Assembly (NCBI GenBank): GCA_947095535.1
Contig: OX352774.1
Coordinates: forward strand, 32,814,496 to 32,878,495
Source: Poecilobothrus nobilitatus
Taxonomy: Eukaryota > Arthropoda > Insecta > Diptera > Dolichopodidae
Reading direction: 5' to 3'
Length of the DNA stretch: 64,000 nt
The position numbers and the translations under genes are program-made. Shown piece by piece: positions 34,573 through 44,709 of the stretch. Under the pieces are notes generated by a model. That model saw only the letters and a program-made list of their open reading frames with translations, had not been told where the DNA came from and did not search any database. Numbering within the stretch: position 1 is the stretch's first letter; each line of letters begins with the position of its first letter.

Positions 34573-35488
34573 TATACCCTACACGTTAAGTATAGGGTAT
34601 ATTAACTTTGGTATGGTGTTTGTAACCACCAAAAGGAAGCGAGTTAGGTATAAACATGTATATATATTCTGAATCAGGATCACCTCCTGAGTCGATTTAG
34701 CGATGTCCGTCCGCCCGTCCGTCCGTACGCACGATAGCTCAAAAAATAGTGATGCTATCTTGATGAAATTTATACTGTAGGTTAACAATGACTAAGGTAA
34801 GGCAGGGATTGTAAATGGGCGAAATCGGACCATGCGTTCGAGTACCTCCCATACAACTTCCAAAACTGAATACGCATATCTTCGAAATTAATAAAGATAG
34901 AAAATTAAAATTTTGTACGAGGGTGTGTTTTCTTGAATCCCTGATATCCCTAAAATTTGAGATGAATTGGAGTGGTTATTCGGGTACCTCCCATACAAAT
35001 CCCAAAACCGAATACGCATATATTCGAAATTAATAAAGATAGAAACTTCAAATTTGGTACTAGCGTGTTGTTTCCTGAATCCCTGATTTGTCCAAAAATT
35101 TAAGATGAATTAGAATGGTTGTTAGGGTATCTGCCACACAACTCCCAAGACCAAACAAGCATATCTTCGAAATTAATAAATATATAAACTTGAAATTTGA
35201 TATAAGAATGTTCTATCCTGTTGATGTCTCTAAAATTTGAGATGAATTGGGGTGGTGTTCCGCGTGCCTTCACACACTTCCCAAGACCTAACAAGCATAT
35301 TTTGGAATTTAATAAAGATAGAAATCTGAAATTTTGTACAAAGGTTGTAAAAGCATTTATTTTTTTAGCTTAGTTATATTAAATACCTAACTAAAATAAC
35401 TTATGGATTTTTAATTTAATTTGAATTTTTTAGATGTAGGGTATAAATAAGTCGGTTGCATCGACTTACGGTTACTTTTACTTGTTTT
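34573..35488 (+). mobile_element. Fly-type dispersed repeat with TATACCC ends and four 140 bp internal units
   Basis: The element starts with a stem-loop (TATACCCTAC...GTATAGGGTATA), followed by GAGTCGATTTAGCGATGTCC and GTCCGTCCG words. It ends in AGGGTATAAATAAGTCGG and TTACTTTTACTTGTTTTTG. Between 34840 and 35345 are four tandem units (starting about 34843, 34985, 35129 and 35266), each with a CCTCCCATACAAC-like start, CGCATATCTTCGAAATTAAT, AAAGATAGAAA and ATTTGAGATGAATTGG words. This layout matches a widespread non-coding repeat type in higher flies (established knowledge recalled, not searched). No transposase is encoded. Confidence 0.7.
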
Positions 35489-35734
35489 TGAAATAGTTAT
35501 ATAAAAAGAGAAGTTAGAAGGGAGCTCAAATAAATAAAAAAAAAATTAAATAAAGTCAAAAAAACAAGATTGCGTTGCCAATCCAAATTCTTTTATATGA
35601 TCATGTCATAATGTCAATAGTTGTAAAAACAAAAAAAAAATTATTTTTTTTAATGTTGAAATAAAAAAACAATTAATGTTGAAAAACAATAAAAAAATAA
35701 AAAAAAATATCTAATCATAGTTGAAAATCAGATC

Positions 35735-35860
35735 TGTATGAAAAGCCAAATTTTAAAATACCAACTTTCAAAATCCAAATATTAAAATCCAAAAGTATCA
35801 GAATCTAAACTTTTGAAATACAAATGGGTCAAAATCTAAACATTTAAAATGAAAATAATA
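35735..35860 (+). repeat. Degenerate array of AAAATCCAAA-type units (left arm)
   Basis: Several 12-16 bp units of the form AAAATCCAAA/CAAAATCTAAAC repeat with variable spacers. The complementary form (TTGGATTTxx / GGATTAAAATCC) occurs at about 36690-36790, making an inverted pair about 830 bp apart. An independent inverted pair with the same motif lies at 42.1/42.3 kb. This suggests a mobile foldback family. Confidence 0.5.
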
Positions 35861-35939
35861 AACAATATTATATAGTGCCCAAGGCTTAAATCATTTATTA
35901 TAAATGAAATAAAATAATTTTCATAATTTAATATAATTA

Positions 35940-36334
35940 AAACGAGAAAGAATACAGTTGCCTTTGTCAACTCTTAGATACTCGTACCAACCGTTAGTAT
36001 TTTCATAGCCTATCACTCTGCATACAATATTATTTTTTTAATATTTTAGTATTTTAAAATAATTTGAAATCTGCGATCTACCTAAAGTTTTAGTCGGATG
36101 TCAACCAAAAAAAAATTGAGAACCTAAAAATTGTTGTAAGAATATTTTGTGTTGATTTCAATACTAGCTTTCTTAGTTTTTAAGTTATCTTGCTGACGGA
36201 CCGACGGATAAAGCTTAATCGACTAAGAATTTGATTCTGATCCGATCCATACCTTTGAAGGTATATCAAGCTAGCTTATTTCGATGTGTTACAAACGGAG
36301 GAGCAATTTTAATATACCCTTATCGTACGGGTAT
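35940..36334 (-). mobile_element. Inverted relative of the TATACCC repeat
   Basis: On the minus strand it starts TTATACCCGTACGATAAGGG and TATATTAAAATTG, followed by GTTTGTAACACATCGAAATA. It then has AATCAAATTCTTAGTCGATT (equivalent to the TGAGTCGATTTAGC word of the 34.6 kb element) and ATCCGTCGGTCCGTC. It ends CAAAGGCAACTGTATTCTTT and CTCGTTTT. It lacks the four 140 bp units. With the 34.6 kb copy it forms a pair in opposite orientation. Confidence 0.6.
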
Positions 36335-36569
36335 AAAAAAGTAAATAAACCTAAAAATTCTTATGCAAGGGTAATAATATTAGTTTATCAGTTCCAGCTC
36401 TCTTTTCTAAAATACGCATAAGCTTTGTCTAAAATCTCTTTTTTTTTTTGTGTGTTTTTTTTTTAAACAAAATTTATATAAATATAAATTAAATTAAATT
36501 AAATATGGCATATATTTTTAGTTTGAGCATTTAGCACCCGCAAAATAAACTATGAAATTCTGATTTTGT

Positions 36570-36625
36570 AACCAATATTGTATTAATATTGTATTGGAAC
36601 CAATATTGTGTACCAATACCCTACA
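36570..36625. repeat. ACCAATATTGTA local repeat
   Basis: ACCAATATTGT/TTAATATTGTATTGG words occur four times in tandem and partly inverted order. CAATATTG is itself palindromic. This is small-scale slippage, or the core of the surrounding 35.7-36.8 kb inverted-repeat structure. Confidence 0.5.
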
Positions 36626-36689
36626 ACAACCTCACATTGTTCCAACCCAACCTTGTTCCAAATAATTTATATCTAAACGAAAAAGTCCC

Positions 36690-36790
36690 CCATTTTGAAG
36701 CATTTGGATTTGAGAAATTTGACTTTTGAAAAAGTTCGAATTAAAAGTTTTTCTTGGATTAAAATCCAATTTTTTTTTTTTTGGACTTTA
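36690..36790 (-). repeat. Degenerate array of AAAATCCAAA-type units (right arm)
   Basis: On the plus strand the units read CATTTGGATTTGAG, TTTGACTTTTGAAAAAG and CTTGGATTAAAATCC, the reverse-complement form of the 35735-35860 array. Together the two arrays bracket the minus-strand TATACCC element. Confidence 0.45.
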
Positions 36791-36799
36791 AGCGTGATC

Positions 36800-38560
36800 C
36801 TTAAAAATTAATTAATTTCACTTGTTCTTAAATATTCTTTCTAATTATTAAAAAGTATTTTTTTCATTTTCCATTTTTTTTTGTCCTTATGATTTTCTTT
36901 TTTTTTGTAAATATCAAAATTTTTTACTATTATAAGACTGACTATTCAGACTATTCCAAGAAAGGAACAACCGTTACGATTAATAACGGTAGAATGTCTA
37001 AGTTTAAGTAAAAAAAAAATTCGGAAAAGTTATTAAAAAATTTAAAGGATTTCCAAGATGAAAATTTCATTACAATATTTCCTACTATTTCCTATTACAA
37101 TATATACCTATCAAATAATTATTTTACTATTTATATTATATGGTATTAATATTTTCCTTTTCTATTTTTTATAAGGAAATTGTTATTTTTAAGGTACCTA
37201 CTACTTTTTTACTGAGTTGTTATGAAAAATTTTTTTTTTGTGTTTGTACGGCTGTTTAAAGAATTTTTTTTTTTAAATATAAATATATAATATTATAACT
37301 ATTGTATTTCTTTATATTTTTGTTTTTTTTTTTTATTTTAAACAATTTCAATTATTTATTATTACTTCACTTTATTTTTTTATTTATTTTTCCGTTAAAC
37401 TTAAATGATTTATGAAATTTTTGAGGCATAACATATTAAAAAAAAAAAAAAAAAATTAAGAAAAACAAAACAAAAAAAAAAAAAGACAAGCGAAACAATA
37501 AACACGGACACACTTTTTTTTTTTCCTTCTTTAATATTACTATTATTGTTTTGTTTGTACACACACTTTTTTATTGTTGTTTTTTTATTTTTTTTTCTTA
37601 AACTTCCACTTAATGTTACACACTTCTCGTAAGTGTATAGTCCAGATTTAAAAATCGAAAACAAAAACAAATTGAACTGTCTTAAATGTGCAAAAAAAAA
37701 AAACAAAAAATTTTAATTTTTGTTATTTAAGATGAAGAATATAAGAATAAGCCAAAAAAAAAAAAAACAACCATTTACACAATTGAATTTTGGTTTTTTT
37801 TAATTCGTTTATTTTTTGTTTTTTTTTTAGTACCGTACGGTACCTACTACCAACTATTTTATTATGTATCTACAATGAAACTCAATTTATTATTAAAAGA
37901 AAATCTGAATGAATGAAGCTTTTTTTTTTCCGTTTTTTTATTAAATTAAAAGTAAAAAAAAAAAAAATTAAAGAAAAAGAATAAAATATGAACTAAAAAA
38001 AAAAAAACGAACGAAGAAAAGAAACAAAATTTCTTTTAACGTAAATTTTATTTAAATAAGTTAAACGCTAGAAAATTTATTCTTACGTTTGTTGTTTTGT
38101 TTTGTTTTTTTTTTATTTTTGATTTTTACCTACAAATGATAAGCATATTTGTGAGCTCATTTATATACATATATGTATATATATAAGTACTTATATTATA
38201 TGGATACTATGTATATGAATATTAAAATTGTATAGGACATGGTCATACGACATATTATTGTTATCGTATTGTTATACGGTACGGTAACAAAAATTAATTT
38301 GTATATAGCTATGTTTGATTTAAGTTAAAAATTAAAAAAAAAAAAAAAACAAAAAACAAAAAGAAAAAGAAAAGAAAAACAAATTATTAATATAATAATA
38401 AGTATAGTTTTTAAAATTTTAAATATTTATAACGTAAATTGAATTACGATATTTATATAATTACTAATTCAAAAATTTTTACATTTTGGTTTTTAACAAA
38501 ATTTTTAATATCTGATCTGATTTAATTTTTTTTTTGGTTTTTTGTTTTCCCAATGACTAA
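36800..38560. other. Low-complexity AT-rich block
   Basis: Dense homopolymers (37440-37456, 37473-37486, 37515-37525, 37921-37931, 37956-37968, 38335-38350), TA/ATGT islands near 38160-38190, and short palindromes such as TACCGTACGGTA near 37832. Minus-strand open frame 37410-37706 is a Phe/Lys run. No gene is seen. Confidence 0.55.
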
Positions 38561-38565
38561 TAACT

Positions 38566-38652
38566 GGTATTATAGTAAAAAAAAATTAAGGCGCCTAGGC
38601 GTTATACTAATAACGGTATTATAGTAAAAAAAAAAATTAAGGCGCCTAGTTT
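38566..38652. repeat. Two-unit tandem duplication, GGCGCCTAG word
   Basis: Units of about 45-50 bp, GGTATTATAGTAAAAAAAA then ATTAAGGCGCCTAG, occur twice (near 38568 and 38614). The junction contains the palindrome CGCCTAGGCG. The GC-rich GGCGCC core is unusual in this context. Confidence 0.7.
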
Positions 38653-38711
38653 TTTTTTTTTAGTTAATTATAAGGAGGGAGAATTGTCATAATTATATAC
38701 ATATCCATATA

Positions 38712-39112
38712 CAGTAAAATCAGCTTAAGTACTTTTCGGGTAAGTACCTTTTTCGTTTTTAAAACCAGAAATATTGACATTTTAAAATTGACAATTGACA
38801 ACAAAAAAAAATTTATTAAATTTTTGATTAAAATTTTACTTTAAGTGCGCGTCAAGAAACATCAACTTTTAATATCGAAAAAATATTAAATTTTTGATTA
38901 AAATTTTTATTTTAAATGCCTCAAGAGACATCGACTTTCTGTAAGAAAATGTCATTGGTTATGGATAAGTACCTATACCATAAGGCAATTAAACGGATTT
39001 TAAATAAGTAGCTTACTTGAAGCACTTATCCGAATTGGTTTAAGTGCATTATTCCGATAAGTACTAAAAAATTGCTAACATTTTTCTAAGAGTATTTAAG
39101 CGGGATTTACTG
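38712..39112. mobile_element. TA-flanked pogo/Tigger-like MITE, 401 bp
   Basis: The left end CAGTAAAATCAGCTTAAGTA and the inverted right end CAGTAAATCCCGCTTAAATA are imperfect inverted repeats. Both are bordered by TA (38710-38711, 39113-39114). Subterminal AAGTACxTTT and AAGTGC words recur. An internal direct duplication of about 70 bp (AAATTTTTGATTAAAATTTT followed by CAAGARACATC) lies at about 38811-38935. No transposase frame is present. CAGT...ACTG ends with a TA target are characteristic of pogo/Tigger elements (family knowledge), so a non-autonomous member is inferred. Confidence 0.8.
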
Positions 39113-39349
39113 TATATATATATTGTATATGTCATCTTATATGTTATTTTAAATATCCTTAAAAAAATCCTTTATAGTTGCAATTTTTTTTTCCAATTTT
39201 TTATTAAAGGTAAACTTAGGTGTATTTTTATTATTGGGGCGGCATAGAAATATAAGTATTAATCATAGAAATATTTTTAAAAAATTCATATAGATTATGT
39301 CCTATTTTGTATTATATTCTTTGTAAATTATTTGCCCTTTTCGGGATTC

Positions 39350-39416
39350 AATATAGTCTAGTGATTAAGCGTGGTTTATTAACTGATAGGGAGTCCGGGT
39401 TCATATCCTTCACGTA
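39350..39416 (+). repeat. tRNA-like (SINE head-like) sequence
   Basis: A box A-like ATAGTCTAGTGATTAAGCGT is followed 30 bases later by a T-arm-like CCGGGTTCATATCCTTC. The box A resembles that of the SINE-B minus copy (GCGTAGTGATTAAGTCGC). Downstream, 'GATCCCTCATGCG' recalls the CATGCGG word after the SINE-B head at 4.87 kb, hinting at a truncated SINE-B relative. No target duplication was found. Confidence 0.45.
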
Positions 39417-39519
39417 GGTAGTAAGTTTTATTACTTGAAAACAGATCCCTCATGCGAACAAATATAGTGTAAATATAATATAATATATAATATAAAACAA
39501 AATAAATAATCTATAATAT

Positions 39520-40430
39520 AATACACAAGATGTTGGCGAGTTGTTAATTATCTATAATAAAACACTCACACTGAATGTAAACTAAACTGGCAATGATAAT
39601 ATTTCTGTATATTTATTTAATAATTTAAAATTTTATTACCAGAGACACAAATCTTTGACAAAGTATTATCAAGAGACACACACCGTTCATTAAAAATATA
39701 AATAAATTTAGTAAATATTATTACGAGTGACCAAATTTTCCACGTTTCCACTAGAAGTATTACCAGAGACACAAACCGTTCATTAAAAGTGAGTACAGTC
39801 AAAAAAGGAAAAGTACATATGTACTTAAAAAACACATTTTCAATAAAAATAAATTCAGCAAATTTTTAATTTTTAAATTTGACCGCCACGTCCATTATGA
39901 ACTGGTCGCAGCGGTAAATTAAAAATAAATTATTAATCTTCTGTTGGCGTTTTCAATCTTTGTTTTGAAAAAAAAAAATAAAAATAGGTACTCTTAATAA
40001 AATTAAAAAGCCTGAAAGTGAAAAAGTGAGAGTGAGCAAAGTTTATAGTAAACCTGATATTTATAAGAAAAAAATAATAGGCCGATTTTATTCTTGATTT
40101 TGTTTTCATTAGTATAAAAGCTGGTAAAAAGCTTCGTAACAGACTTTAAAGTAGTTTTGTTTATTTAGGTTGAAATTTAGATTTTTAAGCTAAATTTTCG
40201 GTAGAACTGGTATAACATAAAATATTCGAAATTTTTTTATTAATATAAAATTCGGCGGACTTAAATAATTATATTTCATAACAGACGTCAGAAACTTACT
40301 AAATATTATAGAAACGGATATTTTTCTGAAAAAAAAAAGAAAACAATAACATAGAAAATATCATTTTAAAAGCCTTCTCTCACAAAAGATTCATAATTTT
40401 GTACTAATTTATTATTAGACTATTAATAAT
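39520..40430 (+). repeat. Kilobase-scale direct duplication, copy 1
   Basis: This shares extended similarity with 40525-41272 in the same order and orientation: ACACAAGATGTTGGC, CTATAATAAAACACTCACAC, ACTAAACTGGCAATGAT, GACCGCCACxTCCATTATGA, ACTGGTCGCAGCGGTAAATT, AAAGCTGGTAAAA, AGACTTTAAAGTAGTTTTGT and TTTGTACTAATTTATTATTA. Inside, an ACCAGAGACACAAACCGTTC-like word occurs three times (39638, 39671, 39759). No coding frame is shared between copies. It could be two LTRs or a tandem duplication, but TG...CA ends were not evident. Confidence 0.75.
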
Positions 40431-40524
40431 ATTGTTAGCAATGGAAAAAAATAATATTTATTAATCAGATCAGATAATATAATACCAGGAATTAATGATT
40501 GAATTTCTGATAATATACACAATA

Positions 40525-41272
40525 TTATACACACAAGATGTTGGCCAGATCTATAATAAACCACTCACACTGAATGTAAACTAAACTGGCAATGATGATA
40601 TTTCTGTATATTTATTTAATAATTTAAAATTTTATTATCAGAGATACAAATCTTCGACTAAAAGTCTTATCAGAGACACAAACTTTTACTTTTTAAAAAG
40701 TACTTTTGACACCAAATTTAAAGCAAATTTTAATTTTTAAATTTGACCGCCACATCCATTATGAACTGGTCGCAGCGGTAAATTAAAAATAAATTATTAA
40801 TCTTCTGCTGGCAGTTTTCAAATGACTCTTTGTTTTGAAAAAAATAAAAATACTCTTAATAAAATTAAAAGACCTGAAAGTGAAAAGAGCAAAGTTTATA
40901 GTAAGCCTTATATTTATAAGAAAAAAAATAATAGGCCGATTTTATTTTTGATTTTGTTTTCACTATTATAAAAGCTGGTAAAAGTTTCGCAACAGACTTT
41001 AAAGTAGTTTTGTTTATTTAGGTTGGAATTTTGATTTTTGAAGCTGAATTTTTGATATAACATAAAATATTCAAATTTTTTTTATTAATATAAAATTCGG
41101 CAGACTTAACTAATTATATTTCATAACAGAAATCAGAAACTTACTAAATATTATAGAAATGGTTATTTTTCTTAAAAAAAAAAAGAAAAAATAACATAGG
41201 AAATATCATTTTAGAAGCCTTCTCTCACAATAGATTCATAATTTTGTACTAATTTATTATTAGACTATTAAA
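40525..41272 (+). repeat. Kilobase-scale direct duplication, copy 2
   Basis: The second copy of the 39.5 kb unit is about 160 bp shorter, mainly because one of the repeated CAGAGACACAAAC blocks and its surroundings are missing. Many single-base and small indel differences separate the copies, so the duplication is not recent. A further partial block (TATCAGAGACATGAATCTTT and AAATTCAGCAAATTTTT) follows at 41326-41425. Confidence 0.75.
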
Positions 41273-41325
41273 TTAAAAAGCTGTCGAAAACGACCCACAC
41301 AAACAAAAAGGCCCCGAAAATTTAT

Positions 41326-41425
41326 GAAATTACATTATCAGAGACATGAATCTTTTATTAAATATACTAAAGACCTCTTCCAAAGTACATTTAAATAAAA
41401 TAAATTCAGCAAATTTTTTTCGAGC
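41326..41425 (+). repeat. Partial third copy of the 39.5 kb unit
   Basis: It carries ATTATCAGAGACATGAATCT and TAAATTCAGCAAATTTTT, corresponding to about 39630-39860 with a large internal deletion. The following 41460-41760 holds GGCGAAAACAAC and ACCGCCACGAAAAAACGGCG words that may be another diverged piece of the same family. Confidence 0.45.
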
Positions 41426-42089
41426 AAAAAAAAAATAAACGCAAAAGACTTGAAAGTACTTTTGGTAATTAAAGTAATTTCGCGGCGAAAACAACTTTTT
41501 TATCGTTTTTTTTTAAACTAAAGAAAAATAGAGAGTCTGGTAAAATTTTAACAAATATTAAAATTATTTCGATTATTGGGATTGTTTTAAATGTAACAAA
41601 AAAAAAAAAAATGTCGTAGCGGTTGGTGTTTGTTTCAAACAATTTTTGAGATATCGGCACGAACTTTTGCCCTGAATGTGTTTTTAGCTTGGACAATTTT
41701 TTCTCAATGATTAAAAAACTGTCAAAAATTACCGCCACGAAAAAACGGCGAGAAAAAATTAATAAACTGTACCTAACATTTTTAATTTTATGTGTTTAGA
41801 TTTGTTTTATGCTTTTTTCTATTACAAGTAAGTAAGTGATTTCTACATTTTTTTAATGGTGCTGATGTTAAAATGAAATTTTTAGGTAGTTTATTAAGGG
41901 AGTCAGTATGATAACGTAAATGTTTTTGAATTTATAGAAATTGTGCAATTGCACAGGGGATTTTCTAGTATTACTATATAAATTAATAATTGTATAATAG
42001 CCTAAGGTCTCAAATTAAGCGCTACCTTCATAAATTTTACTTAGAAATTGTGTTGTTTGATTAAATAAAATAATAATAATAAGAATCCT

Positions 42090-42410
42090 CTGCAAAATTC
42101 CAACTCAAAAAATCCAAAAACTCAAAATTCAAAAAACAAAATCCATACCCCACAAAATCCAAACCATACAAAATCGAAACACGGGAAAATCCTAATATCT
42201 AAAAATCAAAATCACAATCTCCGCCTGTACGTTTTTATAGCTACGTTTTTTCAGTCTCACTTACCCTTATTTGGATTATTTAGTATTTGGCTTATATTTT
42301 GTTTGGATTATATGCTTTTTGGATTTTACGAATTTCTGAAAATAAAAAATGTTTGGATTTTGTGGCTTCTAGATTTTGAGAATTGGGATTTTGTAGGATT
42401 ACCTATGATA
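42090..42410. mobile_element. Inverted arrays of AAAATCCAAA-type units (foldback-like)
   Basis: From about 42090 to 42210 there are roughly eight units such as AAAATCCAAA, CAAAATCCATA and AAAATCGAAAC. After a 55 bp spacer containing AAAATCACAATCTCCGCCTG, about 42265-42410 holds roughly seven complementary units (TTTGGATTA, TTTTTGGATTTTA, TGTTTGGATTTTGTG). The two halves could form a long imperfect hairpin. This repeats the architecture at 35.8/36.7 kb, which supports a family. The two opposing 60-74 codon open frames here result from the repeat. Confidence 0.6.
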
Positions 42411-42749
42411 ATAATATTCGGTCTGTACAGGATTCGATTTTTATTATATAATGGATCAAATAGATATGAATCAAATCTAGTATAAATTGATGAAACTTTT
42501 AGAGTATAGAGATAGATAATATATATATATATATATATAATATATAGCATAGATATAATGAGTATTTAAAATATATAAGAACAGGAAATTAACACTATTA
42601 CAATTCAGTATTAACAAATTTTCTAATTATTTTAAGATATCAATAGATAAAGAGCTTAGATGAGATGAAGATTATTGCAAGGAGTAAAAGTATTTTTGTT
42701 TTTAGACATTTTTTTGAACATTTATATATCTCCAAAAAAAAACAAATAC

Positions 42750-42964
42750 ATTTTTAAGGGAGCCTCAGTGGTCTTGGGTGCAAGAGCAAATAAGATATAC
42801 TGCAAGCACCGAGAAAGTGTGGGTTCGAATCTTATACACTTCATAAGAATAATTTTCCTTTACTATACATTTATCGCCACATCAGGAAAAGAAAGGGTAT
42901 GTAATTTCCTTGTCACATTTATGTGGCAGGGGAATAACCTAAAAAAAAGAAAAAAATTTTTAAG
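42750..42964 (+). mobile_element. SINE-A copy 3
   Basis: The head GGGAGCCTCAGTGGTCTTGG starts at about 42758. The T-arm is GTGGGTTCGAATCTTATAC, with a decayed 3' side. The first stem-loop is weakened (TTCATAAGAATA...TTTACTATAC). The terminal CACATTTATGTGGCAG is intact and is followed by an A-rich tail (42941-42955). The 9 bp ATTTTTAAG occurs at both borders (42750-42758 and 42956-42964). The overlapping open frame (42675-43025) is a shadow. It is intermediate in divergence between copies 1 and 2. Confidence 0.88.
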
Positions 42965-43122
42965 TCATACACCAAACTTTTTTCTTCACCATATTTTCAC
43001 AATAAAAAATTGTTTTTTTTTTTAAGGAAGGTTAGAATTTTCAAAAGATACCAAGTAAATCTATAAACCCTTAACAGTTTCAGATTTTTATTTATTAAAT
43101 CCACAATTCTTAGAATTACTTT

Positions 43123-43197
43123 CGCAGTTTAGTGGCTAAGAGTTAAAGACATAATAGAATAACATCGTAAGGGGGCGAGTAGATTCAAGTTCTCAAA
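43123..43197 (+). repeat. tRNA-like (SINE head-like) relic
   Basis: A box A-like TTTAGTGGCTAAGAGTT and a box B-like AGATTCAAGTTCTC are separated by about 40 bases. A T-run follows at about 43226-43235. It is degraded, and no target duplication was seen. Confidence 0.35.
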
Positions 43198-43199
43198 GT

Positions 43200-43900
43200 T
43201 TCATTTTAAAAAATTATTTATTATTTTTTTTTTTTAGAAATCTGACAAACAGACAGAATAGATTGTTAAAAAAAGTAAAAGATTTTTTCTGATTATTTAT
43301 TAAATAAACATTAGCAAACATTAAAAAATAATTAAAACTCTATACAGGTGTTAACATTTAATTAAAAAAAAAAATATATATATATATTATAATTATAATA
43401 CAAATATTTAATATTTTTTTTGTATATTTGTTTGTTTTTTTAAAAATTCGTCATTAAATTTTGTTTTTAGTTTTTATTAACCACATTTCGTTCGTCAATA
43501 ATTATTTATGTATGTCATTTATTTTATATGGTTATTTTTTTATTTTTATGATTTGTTTACAATGTTTTTTTGTTGTTAACTAAATTAGGAATATTTATTT
43601 TAATTTATTTTTAGTTTTAATTTCTAACATATGACGTATTTTTTTTTTTTAATATATTTTAATGTTATAAACAAAGAATAAAAACAAAAAAACAAATTTA
43701 TGACGTTAACATAATGTATGTATGTATGTAAGGGCTTTTAAAATATTATGATAAAATTTACGTATTTAAATGAAATTTAGAAATGATTGGAATTTGAAAA
43801 ATAAATGTGATAATTTGATAATTATATTATTTTAAAAAATAATAAAAAATTAAATTAACATTACAAACCAGCAACGGATAAATATGTGCAGAACGCAGAA
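43200..43900. other. Gene-free AT-rich sequence
   Basis: Poly-A followed by a TA tract at about 43366-43385, many T-runs, and an (ATGT)n stretch near 43714-43730. No gene is seen. Confidence 0.5.
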
Positions 43901-43905
43901 CGCAA

Positions 43906-44384
43906 TCAGAAAATTTCAACCAATTCAAATACCTGGGTAGCATAATAACCATAGATGGAGACACGGAGGCACATCTCAACAACTAAACTTTAAAAAACCA
44001 AAGAAACATTGGATGTTAGAAGCGGAAATTGTAGAAGAGGCAATTGTAGAAGCACCTAAATCTCAAGGGAAATAAAATTAAAAATTTTCATTTTATCAGT
44101 AAGAACAATATACTTATACATGGTAGTTAAATCTGGATAATATCTAACTCCATCACATAAAAACTTCAGGTTTTCATAAATAGACTTCCAGGCATCATAT
44201 GAATAACAAATATTTGTGGAAATTTACAGGAGAGATACTTATTACTAATAAAGCTAAGAGAGAAAAAATGGATAAGCGACATGTTAGGAACAAATCAAAA
44301 CAACATAAGCCGCATGTCCATAGAATGGAAGCCCAGGGAAATAGAAGACGTGGGTATCGAAATAACATGTGAAGACTTTCCATA
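43906..44384 (+). pseudogene. RTE-like non-LTR retrotransposon ORF remnant (RT C-terminus and tail)
   Basis: From about 43906 a frame reads NFNQFKYLGSIITIDGDTEA then His-Leu-Asn-Asn, matching the F-x-Y-L-G-S-x-I-x-x-D-G motif after the RT palm of RTE-type LINEs (family knowledge). After stops and frameshifts, 44251-44384 reads KLREKKWISDMLGTNQNNIS and then RMSIEWKPREIEDVGIEIT. This corresponds to the R-R-x-K-W-x-W-I-G-H...I-x-R-Q-A-L-x-W-N-P tail of the same family. Multiple stops and shifts make it a fossil. Its extreme 3' flank hosts SINE-A copy 4. Confidence 0.75.
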
Positions 44385-44496
44385 ATAACGGAACTTAATA
44401 CCGTTAGGAAAATTCAATAACAGCAGCTTGAAGTTATATCGGATGTAGATGTCATGAGACTGAGAGATAAATAAACCAGGTGGAAGTGCAATGCTC

Positions 44497-44709
44497 TCTT
44501 GCGGAGTTTTTTTTTTTTTAATGCATTTCTCTGCCATGTAAATGTGGACATGAAATTACACAGCCTTTCCTGTTCAGACGTAACTGTAAATGTCGTAAGG
44601 GCGAATAACTCTTACGACGTGTGTGGGATTCGAACCCACACTCCCTCGGTGTTTACAGCGTTTTTATATGCTGTTACCCACCAGGCCACTGAGGCCCCCT
44701 TCTTGCGGA
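44497..44709 (-). mobile_element. SINE-A copy 4
   Basis: On the minus strand the element runs from about 44700 (GGGGGCCTCAGTGGCCTGGT) to the A-tail at 44506-44519. It has a perfect T-arm GTGGGTTCGAATCCCACAC, the stem-loop GTCGTAAG...CTTACGAC and a terminal TCCACATTTACATGG hairpin. Flanking duplications TCTTGCGGA lie at 44497-44505 and 44701-44709. It is inserted about 120 bp downstream of the recognisable RTE-like remnant, so it postdates that element if the flank is part of it. Confidence 0.92.

Noticed and set aside
39520..41272. LTR retrotransposon flanked by the two long direct copies
   Set aside because: Only about 95 bp separates the copies, there is no gag/pol between them, and TG...CA ends were not found. 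They are left as an unclassified duplication.
42675..43025. 116-codon plus-strand ORF
   Set aside because: It spans SINE-A copy 3 and its flanks, which are a tRNA-derived non-coding element.
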